Positions 14,429-24,168 are shown, numbered from the stretch's first letter. The stretch is DNA of 64,000 nt from Fibrobacter sp. UWH6 (GCF_900142465.1 NZ_FRAX01000004.1:124001-188000), one strand, 5' to 3'. The notes: generated by a model from the sequence alone, not told the origin. Translations and numbers: made by a program.

Positions 14429-16767
14429 TGAAATCTATAGCGGGAAAGGTCTTCTTTACCGCAATCTCTGTTCTGTACCCAGTACTCGTCTTTTGCGGGA
14501 TGGAGTTCTGGGGACTTTCTCCTAGGCGCTTGAGCATTTTGCTCTTGGCGCTTGCCTTTTATCAGTTCCTCAATTTTACCCGCAACCGTGGGGCAGGGGA
14601 ACTCGGCCGCGCGAATTCCATAAAGGCAGCGGTTCTCGTTGTGCTGATCCTAGTCTGTGGGGTAGTCTCCTTTTTTGCAGACAACATTTTGTTCCTGAAG
14701 TTCTACCCCGTGTTGGTGAACTTGAGCTTGCTCGCCTTTTTTGGCTTTACCCTATGGAAAAAGCCTAGTTTCGTATTCCGCATGGCCAACCTGGGCGATA
14801 AGACTATCAAGACTTCGCCAAGCAGGAATTATGTGGAACGGTACTGCGACAGGGTGACTTTTGCCTGGTGCATCTTCTTTGTGGCGAACGCCTGTGTGTC
14901 TGCAACCACCGTGTTCGTTGGTTCTGACCGTTTGTGGTCCTTGTACAACGGGCTTTTTTCCTACATTTTAATCGGTGTATTTTTTGCCGTTGAATTTTTG
15001 ATCCGAAAGATTATGCAGAGTAAATTGCAATCCTATGTTCCTGTTTGCGACTTGGAATTGAATTCCCGCCCCGAAGGGGCTGTTGTCAGTTTTGATGGTG
15101 AAAGCGTAAAGACATGGTCTGACTTTACAAGTGACGTTTCCAAGGTTCGTTCCTTCTTGGAATCCCGGGATAATTGCCCCTGGATTTTGCATTGCGAAGA
15201 CTCCTATTTCTTTGTGGTGGCCCTGCTTGCCATGTTGCAGAGTGGCCGTAAGGCTCTCGTGACTGCCAATCGCCAGGATGCCTTCATCAAGGAAATCAAG
15301 AAGCCTGAATATGGGTTTATTACCGACGAACCGTTTGGTACGGCGGCCGATGGGGCTTCCCTGATTCAGGATATCCTGAAGGGCGAAACTTCCGATACCG
15401 CAAACCTGAAATTTGGGAAGTTTGATAAGTCCAAGGCCGAAATGGTCATGTACACTTCAGGCACCACTGGCGAACCTAAGGCCGTATTCAAGCTGTTCCT
15501 GCAATTTGAGAACGAACTGTTTGAACTGGTGAAGGTCTTTGGTAATGACTGGGTAGACCACAAGGTCTATAGTACGGTCAACCATCATCATATTTATGGT
15601 TTGCTGTTCTCGGTACTTTTGCCTATCGCCACAGGACTGCCTTTCCGTAGACGCCGAATCGACTTCCCTCAGGAACTTGCCGGCCTCGTAAATGAAAAGG
15701 CTGTCATTGCATCAAGCCCTGCATACTTGAAACGCCTGGCCGCCGATAGCGACAAGCCTTTCGATTTTAAGTGCGCTCCCATCATTTATTCTTCCGGTGG
15801 TCCCTTGCCTAAGGAAGTTGCCGAAAGGGCTTGCGAACTGACTGGCTACTGGACCATGGAAATCTATGGCAGTACAGAAACAGGTGGCATTGCCTATCGA
15901 CAGTCTAAGAATGGCCCTGTGTGGACACCCTTTGAAGTCTGCAAGATGAGTCTGGGCGAAAATGATTGTCTGAACATCAAGTCCAGCTACATCCTGGAAC
16001 CGGATGGTTTTACCACAGGCGATCTGGTAGATATTTACGATGACGGTCGATTCCTCTTGAAGGGACGTTCCGATTCTATCGTAAAGATTGAAGAAAAGCG
16101 AATCTCCCTGCCCGAAGTCGAAAACCGCTTGAAGCAGACGGGGCTGGTGCAGGATGTGCGTGTGGTTCCCATGGTGGGCAAGCGTCAGTACTTGGCTGCA
16201 GCCATTGTGCTGAATGCCGAAGGCCGTGAAAAGTTTGCGGGCTCCACCAAACTTCAGATGAATAATTTCTTCCACGATTACCTGGTCAAGTTCATCGAAA
16301 ATACGGTGTCTCCCAAGAAGTGGCGCTATCTAGAAGAATTGCCTCAGAATACCGAAGGCAAGATCCGCATGCGTGATGTGCAGGCGCTCTTTGGTTTAGC
16401 TGAAAGTCCCAATTTCAGAATTTTGAAATTCCGTCGGGAGACGGGCGTGCTGACCGCCAAGCTGATTTTCCCTGCGACAAGTGATTATTACGACGGACAT
16501 TTCCCGGAGTTCAAGTTGCTTCCCGCCGTGGTGCAGGTTGACATGGTTCTTAAGTTGGCCCGTAATTTCCTGGATGTTCCCAAGGAACTTTCAAAGATTC
16601 ATCGAACGAAATTTGCAAATCCCATTTTCCCGGATACGCCGGTGAATGTGAAAATTTCCTATGATGAGGAAGCAGGAAAGGTTTCCTTTAACTATACCGA
16701 TGAATTGGGCGAAAAGACCTTGTCAAATGGCTCCTTCACTATGAATGTAGGTGGCTTGAATGGCTAG
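14428..16767 (+). CDS. Three-domain fusion: membrane domain, acyl-AMP ligase and hot-dog dehydratase (ApeG-ApeH-ApeI-like)
   Basis: A 779-residue protein joining three functions that are separate genes in many aryl-polyene clusters. Residues about 1-195 hold six hydrophobic segments (COG4648-like membrane domain). Residues about 200-640 are an adenylate-forming ligase with MYTSGTTGEPKAV (about 340-352), EIYGSTETGG, FTTGDLVDIYDDGRFLLKGR and the C-terminal catalytic lysine region EGKIRM. Residues about 650-779 are a FabZ/ApeI-like hot-dog domain with DYYDGHFPEFKLLPAVVQ. It probably activates the aryl starter acid, loads it on a carrier protein and dehydrates intermediates at the membrane. Confidence 0.85.
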   Translation: MKSIAGKVFFTAISVLYPVLVFCGMEFWGLSPRRLSILLLALAFYQFLNFTRNRGAGELGRANSIKAAVLVVLILVCGVVSFFADNILFLKFYPVLVNLSLLAFFGFTLWKKPSFVFRMANLGDKTIKTSPSRNYVERYCDRVTFAWCIFFVANACVSATTVFVGSDRLWSLYNGLFSYILIGVFFAVEFLIRKIMQSKLQSYVPVCDLELNSRPEGAVVSFDGESVKTWSDFTSDVSKVRSFLESRDNCPWILHCEDSYFFVVALLAMLQSGRKALVTANRQDAFIKEIKKPEYGFITDEPFGTAADGASLIQDILKGETSDTANLKFGKFDKSKAEMVMYTSGTTGEPKAVFKLFLQFENELFELVKVFGNDWVDHKVYSTVNHHHIYGLLFSVLLPIATGLPFRRRRIDFPQELAGLVNEKAVIASSPAYLKRLAADSDKPFDFKCAPIIYSSGGPLPKEVAERACELTGYWTMEIYGSTETGGIAYRQSKNGPVWTPFEVCKMSLGENDCLNIKSSYILEPDGFTTGDLVDIYDDGRFLLKGRSDSIVKIEEKRISLPEVENRLKQTGLVQDVRVVPMVGKRQYLAAAIVLNAEGREKFAGSTKLQMNNFFHDYLVKFIENTVSPKKWRYLEELPQNTEGKIRMRDVQALFGLAESPNFRILKFRRETGVLTAKLIFPATSDYYDGHFPEFKLLPAVVQVDMVLKLARNFLDVPKELSKIHRTKFANPIFPDTPVNVKISYDEEAGKVSFNYTDELGEKTLSNGSFTMNVGGLNG

Positions 16768-17515
16768 TTTGACTGATATTAAGATTTGTGCGGTCGTTCC
16801 TGTATACCGTCATGAGGCGGCGTCCCGTCATGTGGTGGATGTGCTGGCTTCTTATGGCATACCGGTTGTTCTTGTGGACGATGGTAATGCGCCCGAAGGG
16901 CATCAGATTCTGGAACAGATTGCTAGTGAAGTTCCCAATACCATTCTTGTGACCCACGCCGTAAATGGTGGCAAGGGCAAGGCTGTCTGTTCTGGCCTTG
17001 AAGCTGCTGTAAAGGCTGGCTTTACCCACGCGTTGCAGGTGGATGCGGATGGTCAGCATGACATGGGCAAGATTCCCTTCTTTGTGAAGGCCGCGCAAAA
17101 GCATCCTGACGATCTGATTGGCGGCTTCCCCCAGTATGACGAAACCGTTCCCAAGGCTCGCGAGCAGGGGCGCAAGATTACCAACTTCTGGGTGTCCATT
17201 GAAACCATGTCCAGGGAAATTCCTGATTCCATGTGCGGTTTCAGAGTTTATCCGCTGGCTAGTGTCTGGCCCGTAGCAAAGAAAATTCGCAATTACCGAA
17301 TGGGCTTCGATATTGAGATTCTAGTGAAACTTTCCTGGAAGGGCCTTAAGATGCGCTTCTATCCCATCAAGGTTAGCTATCCCGAAGACGGTGTTTCCAA
17401 CTTCCGTGTTTTTCACGACAATGTCGCCATATCTGCAACGCACACTAAGCTGTGCTGCGGCATGTTCCTTCGCAGTCCCATGATTCTTGCTCGCAGACTT
17501 TTTAAGAAGAAGTAG
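16760..17515 (+). CDS. Family 2 glycosyltransferase
   Basis: A 251-residue GT-A fold glycosyltransferase. It begins with VPVYRHEAASRHVVDVLASY and has VVLVDDGN and ALQVDADGQHD (the DxD-type metal/nucleotide-sugar site). There is no signal peptide and no clear membrane helix. Its start overlaps the ligase fusion by eight bases and the acyltransferase follows within 20 bases. In E. coli-type clusters a glycosyltransferase and an acyltransferase are fused in ApeJ; here they are two adjacent genes. It may add a sugar to the polyene lipid or its acceptor. Confidence 0.82.
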   Translation: MASLTDIKICAVVPVYRHEAASRHVVDVLASYGIPVVLVDDGNAPEGHQILEQIASEVPNTILVTHAVNGGKGKAVCSGLEAAVKAGFTHALQVDADGQHDMGKIPFFVKAAQKHPDDLIGGFPQYDETVPKAREQGRKITNFWVSIETMSREIPDSMCGFRVYPLASVWPVAKKIRNYRMGFDIEILVKLSWKGLKMRFYPIKVSYPEDGVSNFRVFHDNVAISATHTKLCCGMFLRSPMILARRLFKKK

Positions 17516-17534
17516 ATTTTTTCAAAGGCATTTT

Positions 17535-18500
17535 ATGGAAAACGAAAAGGTAAGATCGGAGCATTGGTCCGAAGTGAAAGAAGTTGGAGGTAGCCTCTGG
17601 CACTTCCGCTTTATGCTTTGGATTGTGTGCCATTTGCCTTTGTTCCTCGTAGAAGTCTGCACGGCGATTATTTGTTTTTTCTTTTGGATTGGGGCCAAGC
17701 CGGTACGAGCCCGCTCACGGATTTATCTGGAACATTTGGCTCGCGTTCAAAAAAGACGTCCTGATTTTCTTGGGCCCTATAAACACATTTTGTCCTTCGC
17801 CCTTTCCATGATGGAAAAGCTACTTGGCTGGAAAGGGGCCATCAAACTGAACAACATCGAAACACAAGACGATGATTTGAATGCCTTGGTGGATCAGCTG
17901 AATCGTGGGGAAGGGGCATTCCTCCTTTGCTCTCATCTAGGCAATATGGAAATGCTCCGTTCGCTTACGGGTTACGATGAATATCATACCCAGAAGGATT
18001 TTGAAGTTTTCCCTGTCGTTGATTTCTCGGGTACCTCAAAGTTTAACGCACTTCTTCGAGAGTTAAATCCCGATCTTATGGATCATGTGGTTGATGCCAA
18101 TAATATCGGCGTCGATACCGCCGTCTGGATGAAGGATCAGATTGCTGCCGGTAATCTGGTGGTGATTGCCGGGGACCGAACCTCTGCCAATTCCCGCGAC
18201 CGCAAACTGGAAACGGAATTTCTTGGCGAAAAGGCGAACTTCCCGGAAGGCTCCTTCTCTCTGGCTGGAATTCTGAACGCCCCGATTTATTTTATGTTCG
18301 CAATCCGCAAGAAGGATTTCGATATTAAATCCACTTATGAGATGCATGTGATTCGAGCCAAGACTTCATTAGAATGTTCCCGTAAGGAACGCCCTGAACG
18401 TCTGAAGTTGTTGCTGCGGGAATACACATCGATTTTGGAAAAACTCTGTTTGAAACATCCATACCAGTGGTATAACTTTTACAACTTCTGGGAAGATTGA
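17535..18500 (+). CDS. LpxL/HtrB-like lysophospholipid acyltransferase
   Basis: A 321-residue inner-membrane acyltransferase. A hydrophobic N-terminal segment (MLWIVCHLPLFLVEVCTAIICFFFWIG in the coding sequence, residues about 25-51) anchors it. The catalytic motif HLGNMEM (HxxxxE) sits in LLCSHLGN, and AGDRTSANSRDR resembles the second conserved block of the LpxL family. The start at ATG 17535 has AAGG upstream; an upstream in-frame ATG at 17487 would overlap the glycosyltransferase. It probably transfers the polyene acyl chain to its lipid carrier. Confidence 0.82.
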   Translation: MENEKVRSEHWSEVKEVGGSLWHFRFMLWIVCHLPLFLVEVCTAIICFFFWIGAKPVRARSRIYLEHLARVQKRRPDFLGPYKHILSFALSMMEKLLGWKGAIKLNNIETQDDDLNALVDQLNRGEGAFLLCSHLGNMEMLRSLTGYDEYHTQKDFEVFPVVDFSGTSKFNALLRELNPDLMDHVVDANNIGVDTAVWMKDQIAAGNLVVIAGDRTSANSRDRKLETEFLGEKANFPEGSFSLAGILNAPIYFMFAIRKKDFDIKSTYEMHVIRAKTSLECSRKERPERLKLLLREYTSILEKLCLKHPYQWYNFYNFWED

Positions 18501-18539
18501 TCCGCAGACAGAAAAATTTTTGATGATTGAGGAATGATT

Positions 18540-20066
18540 ATGGAAACTGTAGTTGTTGGTAGCAGAAAACTGACCGTCGAAGATGTGGTGGCCATTGCCA
18601 AAAAGCAGGTCAATGTTGAACTGGATAGTTCCGAAGCCTTCCAGAGAATGATTGATGCCGGCGCAGAATTCCTGGATAAGGCTCTGGCTGAACATGGTGG
18701 CATCTATGGCGTAACGACTGGTTACGGTGATTCCTGTACTCAGGTCCTGCCTCCGGAACATTACTACCAGCTTCCCATTAACCTGACTCGTTTTCATGGT
18801 TGTGGTATGGGAAACTATTTTGATCCTGAAACCACCCGCGCCATCATGGTGGTGCGTATGAATACCTTGGCACAGGGTTATTCCGGTGTCAGCTATGCTC
18901 TCCTCAAGATCATGATGACCTTCCTGCAGAACGACATTCTTCCTCTGATTCCTCAGGAAGGTTCCGTGGGCGCCAGCGGCGATTTGACTCCGCTGTCTTA
19001 TTTGGCCGGTGCTGTAATCGGTGAACGTAAGGTGCTGTACAAGGGCGAAGTTCGTGAATCTCTAGACGTGATGAATGAACTGGGTATTACCCCTCACAAG
19101 TTCCGTCCCAAGGAAGCAATCGCCATTATGAATGGTACCGCCGCCATGAACGCCGTGGCCTGCATGGCATTCTCTCGTGCCCAGTATCTGTCTGACCTGG
19201 CTTGTCGAATTACTGCCTTGATTACTGTTGCCATGAAGGGCAATGCCTACCATTTCTACAAGCGCCTCTTCGAAGTTAAACCTCATCCGGGGCTGATGAA
19301 GGCCGCCAAGAAAATTCGCCATGGCTTGAATCTGGCCGAGGCCAACAATGTGGTTCCCGAAAAAATTCAGGACCCTTATTCTCTTCGCTGTGCTCCCCAT
19401 ATTATCGGACTTTTCTACGATTCCGAAAATTTGCTGCGTCAGTTGATTGAAGTGGAATTGAACAGCGCTAACGACAATCCCATTGTGGATCCGGTAACCC
19501 ACAATATTTTCCACGGCGGTCATTTCTATGGTGGACATATCTGTCTGGCTATGGATACCTTGAAGAATATTGTGGCCAATGTGGCTGATCTTCTGGATCG
19601 TCAGATGGCCATGATTGTAGACATCAAGTTCAATCGCAACTTGCCGCCGAACTTGGCTGGCTCTAAGGGTGATTACGATATTAATCACGGTTTCAAGGCT
19701 GTTCAGATTGGCGTCTCTTCCTGGACCGCAGAAGCGCTGCACCTGACAATGCCCATGAGCGTCTTTAGCCGATCTACCGAATGTCATAATCAGGATAAGG
19801 TTAGCATGGGTACAATTGCGTCCCGTGACTGTATCCGCATTCTGGAACTTTCTGAACAGGTGGCTGCTGCTGTACTGTTGGCCTCTGCCCAGGCTGTGCG
19901 CATTCGGTTTGAACGTGGCGAAATTTCCGCAGACCGCATGATCAATCTTCAGAACACCTACGATCAGGTCTTCTCTAAGTTTGCTCCCCTGGAATGTGAT
20001 CGCCAGCTGGAAGGTGATCTCCGCAACACCTTGGAACTGATCCGTCAGAAATTCTACGCAGTTTAA
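18540..20066 (+). CDS. Aromatic amino acid ammonia lyase (HAL/TAL family)
   Basis: A 508-residue MIO-type lyase. The cofactor-forming Ala-Ser-Gly is at residues 145-147 in GSVGASGDLTPLS, and YGVTTGYGD, NGTAAMNA, SLRCAPH and NSANDNPI are all family signatures. It deaminates an aromatic amino acid to an acrylate, here most likely supplying the coumarate- or cinnamate-like starter of the aryl polyene. The pair that sets substrate choice reads Phe85-His86 in INLTRFHGCG, which is neither His-Leu (tyrosine type) nor Phe-Leu (phenylalanine type). ATG 18540 is preferred to 18534 because GAGG then has correct spacing. Confidence 0.88.
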   Translation: METVVVGSRKLTVEDVVAIAKKQVNVELDSSEAFQRMIDAGAEFLDKALAEHGGIYGVTTGYGDSCTQVLPPEHYYQLPINLTRFHGCGMGNYFDPETTRAIMVVRMNTLAQGYSGVSYALLKIMMTFLQNDILPLIPQEGSVGASGDLTPLSYLAGAVIGERKVLYKGEVRESLDVMNELGITPHKFRPKEAIAIMNGTAAMNAVACMAFSRAQYLSDLACRITALITVAMKGNAYHFYKRLFEVKPHPGLMKAAKKIRHGLNLAEANNVVPEKIQDPYSLRCAPHIIGLFYDSENLLRQLIEVELNSANDNPIVDPVTHNIFHGGHFYGGHICLAMDTLKNIVANVADLLDRQMAMIVDIKFNRNLPPNLAGSKGDYDINHGFKAVQIGVSSWTAEALHLTMPMSVFSRSTECHNQDKVSMGTIASRDCIRILELSEQVAAAVLLASAQAVRIRFERGEISADRMINLQNTYDQVFSKFAPLECDRQLEGDLRNTLELIRQKFYAV

Positions 20067-20081
20067 ACTAGACAGGTTAAA

Positions 20082-20507
20082 ATGAAGAAAATTAAAGAAA
20101 CCGTCGAATTTAATGTTGAATTTTACGATGTGGATTCTATGCAGGTGGCTTGGCATGGGAACTATGTGAAGTTCATGGAAGTGGCCCGTTGTGCCTTGCT
20201 TCGTAAAATCGGTTATGATTACAGGGATATGACCCGCAGCGGTTACCTTTGGCCTGTGGTAGATCTGCATGTGAAGTACATTCGCCCTATGGTATTTATG
20301 CAGAGAATCCGTTGCGAAGTAACCTTGACTGAATACGAAGTCTGTATGAAGCTGGCTTACAAGTTTATGGATGCCGAAACGGGTGCCGTGCTGACAAAGG
20401 CTGAAAGTACCCAGATGGCCGTGGATATGAATACGAAGGAATCCCTCTGGACTTGCCCGGCCTGCTTCGTTGATCGGGTGAGAACTGCATTGGATAAGGA
20501 AGACTGA
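20082..20507 (+). CDS. Hot-dog acyl thioesterase (ApeK-like)
   Basis: A 141-residue 4-hydroxybenzoyl-CoA-thioesterase-type hot-dog protein. The signature FYDVDSMQVAWHGNYVKFMEVAR contains the Asp and His-containing segment typical of YbgC/FcbC-like enzymes. The remainder (YIRPMVFMQRIRCEVTLTEYE) fits the fold. In aryl-polyene operons this protein is thought to release or edit acyl-carrier thioesters. Its stop overlaps the start of the LolA-like gene (TGATG). Confidence 0.85.
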   Translation: MKKIKETVEFNVEFYDVDSMQVAWHGNYVKFMEVARCALLRKIGYDYRDMTRSGYLWPVVDLHVKYIRPMVFMQRIRCEVTLTEYEVCMKLAYKFMDAETGAVLTKAESTQMAVDMNTKESLWTCPACFVDRVRTALDKED

Positions 20508-21199
20508 TGAAATTCCTGGACAAGTTTGCCTATTCCGTTTTTTGTTTGATGGTTTCCGCGACTTTTGCTTTGGGCGCAGTCTTTGATCATCCTGTAAATG
20601 ACGGATCCCGCAAGCAATTAACTGCAGCCCTTGAACAGATGACTTCCCATGGAATTGTCTATGGAAACTTCAAACAGACGAAGTCCATCAAGAAGCTGAA
20701 CCGCGATTTCGTTTCTACGGGGAACTTCATGATTTCCAGCAAGTATGGAATTTCGTGGAACACCCTGAAACCTTTTGCCTCCTTGATGATGGTGACTCAG
20801 AGCGGAATTTTCCAGCAGGCGGGAAAGGGACCTATCAAGAAAATTTCTTCCCAGGAAAATCCGGTCTTTGCCGAATTTTCTAGGACGATACAAGCGGTCT
20901 TTTCTGGCAACTGTCAGGAGCTAGAGAAAAATTTCTCGGTGTATTTTGAGAAAGCAGGAAAGAACGTGGTGATTGGCCTCGTGCCTCGCGAACCAGCTGT
21001 TCGTAAGGTTATCGAGAGCATTGTTCTTGAAGGCTCCTCAAGTCTTGACAAGATGAGCATTTCCGACGGGGAAGGCAACCCTGTTGTGTATGAACTTTCT
21101 GACCAGAAGCAGATGAGTGAATCCCAGATGGATTCGCTAATTTCTGCAGAAGAAAACGTTCCGGTCAGGATCTATAAAACTCTTAGAGATAATCCGTAA
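20507..21199 (+). CDS. LolA-like outer membrane lipid carrier (ApeL-like)
   Basis: A 230-residue periplasmic protein. A signal peptide (FAYSVFCLMVSATFALGA) is followed by a domain with GNFKQTKSIKKLNRDFVSTG and KYGISWNTLKPFASLMMV, both typical of the LolA/DUF2092-like half-barrel that carries lipids across the periplasm. It lies just before the MMPL exporter gene (12 bases), the usual pairing in aryl-polyene clusters. The likely job is to take the polyene lipid from the exporter to the outer membrane. Confidence 0.8.
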   Translation: MKFLDKFAYSVFCLMVSATFALGAVFDHPVNDGSRKQLTAALEQMTSHGIVYGNFKQTKSIKKLNRDFVSTGNFMISSKYGISWNTLKPFASLMMVTQSGIFQQAGKGPIKKISSQENPVFAEFSRTIQAVFSGNCQELEKNFSVYFEKAGKNVVIGLVPREPAVRKVIESIVLEGSSSLDKMSISDGEGNPVVYELSDQKQMSESQMDSLISAEENVPVRIYKTLRDNP

Positions 21200-21211
21200 C
21201 TTGGTGATTCT

Positions 21212-23533
21212 ATGGGTTTGAATAAGAAAATCGGTGTCTCAATTTGGGTTGTGCTTCACGCCCTTCTTTTGATTATCGGTATTTCTGTTCCCTGGAATGT
21301 GGAGTCCGATCTTTATTCGGTGTTGCCGGATTCCGATGAATTGCATCATGTAAGTGCAGCCGAAAAAGTCTTGAGCGCTCGCAGTATACGGAATATTTCG
21401 GTACTGGTGGGGCACGAGAATTTTTCTATTGCCAAGGCTTCCGCTGAAGCGCTGTTCGCGTCCTTTGAAAAAGATGAATCTTTTGATGAAATCCGTCTGC
21501 ATGTAGATGAAAATGCCATGCAGGAAAACAGAGATTTTCTATTTGAAAATCGCTATGTGTTGCAGGGATCTCCTGTACGTGAAATGTTGAAGTCCGGGGA
21601 TGTAGAAACCTTGAAGAACGAAGCTCTTCAGAAAGTTTATGGTGCATTCTCCCTGGCCGACTTGAATCGTCTTGAACAGGATCCGCTTTTACTTGGGGAA
21701 CAGAGCTTTGAATATTTCACCCTGAATTCGCCATTGATGGGCGGCAAGTTTACCTTGAAGGAAGGGGTGCTTACCGCAACGGATTCCGCAAACGGTTTAT
21801 TGGAAAGTCCCGTTAATTACGTCATGTGGAGTGCCGTCCTATCAGAAAAAACACCGTCCATGGCTTCAAAGGGACATGTTCTCTCTCGATTGGACAAAGC
21901 CTTGGATTCCCTGCAGCAGGTTTACCCTGGGCTGAAGGTAGCCAAGTCTGGCGTACCTTTCCATAGTTATGAAAGTTCTGGCAACGCCCAGTCCGAAATC
22001 GCCTGGATTTCTGGAATTTCCATGGCCTTGATCATTTTGCTTCTTCTGCTAGCCTTTAAAACCGTGTTCCCCCTTGTGGCTACTGTTTTGTCTATTACCG
22101 TGGCCGCCGCTACGGCTTTGGCTGGAACCTGGGCTATTTTCGGATCGATTCATATTTTCACTTTTGTTTTCGGCACCAGCGTCATTGGCGTGAGCATTGA
22201 TTATGCCATTCATTTCTTTACCAGCTGGAAGAATGGGGTGAAGGACGTTCGCAGGCATATCTTCAAGGGACTGCTGTTGGGATTTATGACCACGGAACTC
22301 AGCTACATTGCCCTCACATTTGCTGAATTCCCTTTGTTGCGTCAGATGGCTGTGTTTTCGCTTATCGGCCTGGCAAGTTCCTTTGCGACAATTACCTTGT
22401 TGTTCCCGGTTATTTCGCAGCCTCGCCGCCAGGGAGGTTTGCCAGCCCTCGTTCCACAAAAGGTGCTGAAGGTATACGAACGTTTTCCTGCGGGTCGCAA
22501 TCTTCGTCAAATTTTAGGTGGCGTATTTGTTGTGGCGTTGCTTCCGGGACTTTACCTGCTGAATGTTCATACGGATATGCGAGCTCTCTATAGCATGAGC
22601 GATGAACTGAAGGCCGCAGAAATTTTAAACGCCCGTCTTAACAACCTTGGAATTTCAGCCAACTATTTCATTGTAGAAGGCGATTCTCCTGAAGAGGTTC
22701 TCCAGCGAGAGGAATCGCTTGCTCTGCAATTGGCGTCCGCCCAAACGGATTCCCTGTTATCCGGTTTTCTGGCCACAAGCAGCTTCTTGCCTTCGGTAAA
22801 AACGCAGAAGGAAACTTGGACTGCTGTTCAACAGCTTGCTCCATCAGTGCAGTCATTTGTGTCCGAACTGGGAATCGTCAGCGATTCAGCCTTTAAGGCG
22901 AGCCTTGCTACGGAACCCGCTTACTTAACTCCCGAAAGTCGTTTCCCCTCTTCTACCAAGAGCCTTCTGAATATGTTGTGGATTGGCGAGGTGAACGGGA
23001 AATTCTACAGTGCGGTTTTACCTTTGCACGTATCTTTAAAATTTGATGCAGCTGCACTGACTCAAGACCTACCTAAAGTTTATGCCGTGAACAAGATGGC
23101 GAATATTAACGCAACCCTGACAAAACTATCCCATGCGTCTCTGTTGCTGGTAGCTGTTGCCTATGTAATTGTATTCCTGGTTCTTGTTCTTGTATACAGA
23201 ATTCGTCAGGCAGTCCGCATAATTCGCGCACCTGTTCTGGCGTGCCTCTTTTTGGCTGCTGTTTTTGGGTATGCAGGAATCGATTTCAATTTCTTTGCCA
23301 TTGTAGGGGTGATTCTTACCCTTGGTATCGGTATCGATTATGCCCTATTCTTCAAGGAGGGGGGGCGTAGGAATCTGGTGACCACGTTGGCGGTTATGCT
23401 TTCGGCTTGTACCACGCTGATTTCTTTTGGCAGTCTAGCCTTTAGTAGTTTTGTGCCGGTCGCCACCTTTGGCCTAGCGACCCTTCTAGGCATTATTTGT
23501 TGCTTTATTTTGTCTCCCTTTAGCGGGGAGTGA
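21212..23533 (+). CDS. MMPL/RND-family exporter (ApeM-like)
   Basis: A 773-residue polytopic membrane protein with the two-fold MMPL layout: one N-terminal helix (residues about 8-24), a periplasmic domain to about 260, then a bundle of five helices. A sixth or seventh helix near 415-440 is followed by a second periplasmic domain and a second helical bundle at the C-terminus. GVSIDYAIHFFTSW and GIGIDYALFF are the duplicated G-x-x-x-D-Y motifs that carry the proton-relay aspartates. It follows the LolA-like gene and is the likely transporter of the finished polyene lipid out of the inner membrane. Confidence 0.85.
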   Translation: MGLNKKIGVSIWVVLHALLLIIGISVPWNVESDLYSVLPDSDELHHVSAAEKVLSARSIRNISVLVGHENFSIAKASAEALFASFEKDESFDEIRLHVDENAMQENRDFLFENRYVLQGSPVREMLKSGDVETLKNEALQKVYGAFSLADLNRLEQDPLLLGEQSFEYFTLNSPLMGGKFTLKEGVLTATDSANGLLESPVNYVMWSAVLSEKTPSMASKGHVLSRLDKALDSLQQVYPGLKVAKSGVPFHSYESSGNAQSEIAWISGISMALIILLLLLAFKTVFPLVATVLSITVAAATALAGTWAIFGSIHIFTFVFGTSVIGVSIDYAIHFFTSWKNGVKDVRRHIFKGLLLGFMTTELSYIALTFAEFPLLRQMAVFSLIGLASSFATITLLFPVISQPRRQGGLPALVPQKVLKVYERFPAGRNLRQILGGVFVVALLPGLYLLNVHTDMRALYSMSDELKAAEILNARLNNLGISANYFIVEGDSPEEVLQREESLALQLASAQTDSLLSGFLATSSFLPSVKTQKETWTAVQQLAPSVQSFVSELGIVSDSAFKASLATEPAYLTPESRFPSSTKSLLNMLWIGEVNGKFYSAVLPLHVSLKFDAAALTQDLPKVYAVNKMANINATLTKLSHASLLLVAVAYVIVFLVLVLVYRIRQAVRIIRAPVLACLFLAAVFGYAGIDFNFFAIVGVILTLGIGIDYALFFKEGGRRNLVTTLAVMLSACTTLISFGSLAFSSFVPVATFGLATLLGIICCFILSPFSGE

Positions 23534-24168
23534 ATTTAAATTTTCTAGCTTTGCTCTCGATGGAATTCCTTACCCCGAGAGCTTTTTTTATTGCCGCAGC
23601 ATGTCTATGTTGCCTGTTTTTTGGGGCATGCCATAAGGCTGTAGTAAAACCGGATTCAACAGCCCCGGTGTTTTATTCCGATGGACGTTCCGTACAATTG
23701 CTGCCTACACAGGCCATGTCTGGTTCCATAGACATGGCTCAGCGTCTAGAGGGACATTTTGCAAAACCCGATGGCGATACCAGCTCTTTTTCGGGTGACA
23801 CCTGGGTTCGTGCCAATGATTCCATTCTTTCGATTCACCTGTTTGGCGGTTTTGGTACGACCATTGCAGAATTGACCTATACCAAGGATTCTGTATCCCT
23901 GTCCAGTTCCTTCATCGATGGCGAAAAGATGAAGGCTGAATACGTGCTGGCGGATTTCCAGGTTTGTTTTTATCCTTTTGACGCTCTCAAGAATAATTTT
24001 GAAAAGGCTGGTTTTGAATTCCGTGAGAAGGTGGAGGGGGCTGACTTTGAACGGACCCTTCTTGAAGACGGGAATACAATCCTTCTTGTCAAAAAGTCTG
24101 GTTCCGAAATTGAACTTGTGAACGAGCTGCGAAAATACCGTTACCATATTACCCTTAGCGAAAACTGA
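23530..24168 (+). CDS. DUF3261-like lipoprotein of the aryl-polyene operon
   Basis: A 212-residue lipoprotein. The hydrophobic stretch FFIAAACLCCLFFGAC ends in the lipobox FGAC. The rest is mostly beta, including LSIHLFGGFGTTIAELTYTKDSV, which fits DUF3261, a family found next to aryl-polyene exporters. The GTG at 23530 overlaps the exporter stop (GTGA), implying coupling. The ATG at 23560 would give a more usual signal length (MEFLTPRAFF...), so the true start is uncertain. It may help insert the product at the outer membrane. Confidence 0.68.
   Translation: MNLNFLALLSMEFLTPRAFFIAAACLCCLFFGACHKAVVKPDSTAPVFYSDGRSVQLLPTQAMSGSIDMAQRLEGHFAKPDGDTSSFSGDTWVRANDSILSIHLFGGFGTTIAELTYTKDSVSLSSSFIDGEKMKAEYVLADFQVCFYPFDALKNNFEKAGFEFREKVEGADFERTLLEDGNTILLVKKSGSEIELVNELRKYRYHITLSEN

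Noticed and set aside
19062-20270. A 402-codon minus-strand frame opposite the ammonia lyase
   Set aside because: It is a shadow of a certain plus-strand gene with no domain of its own.
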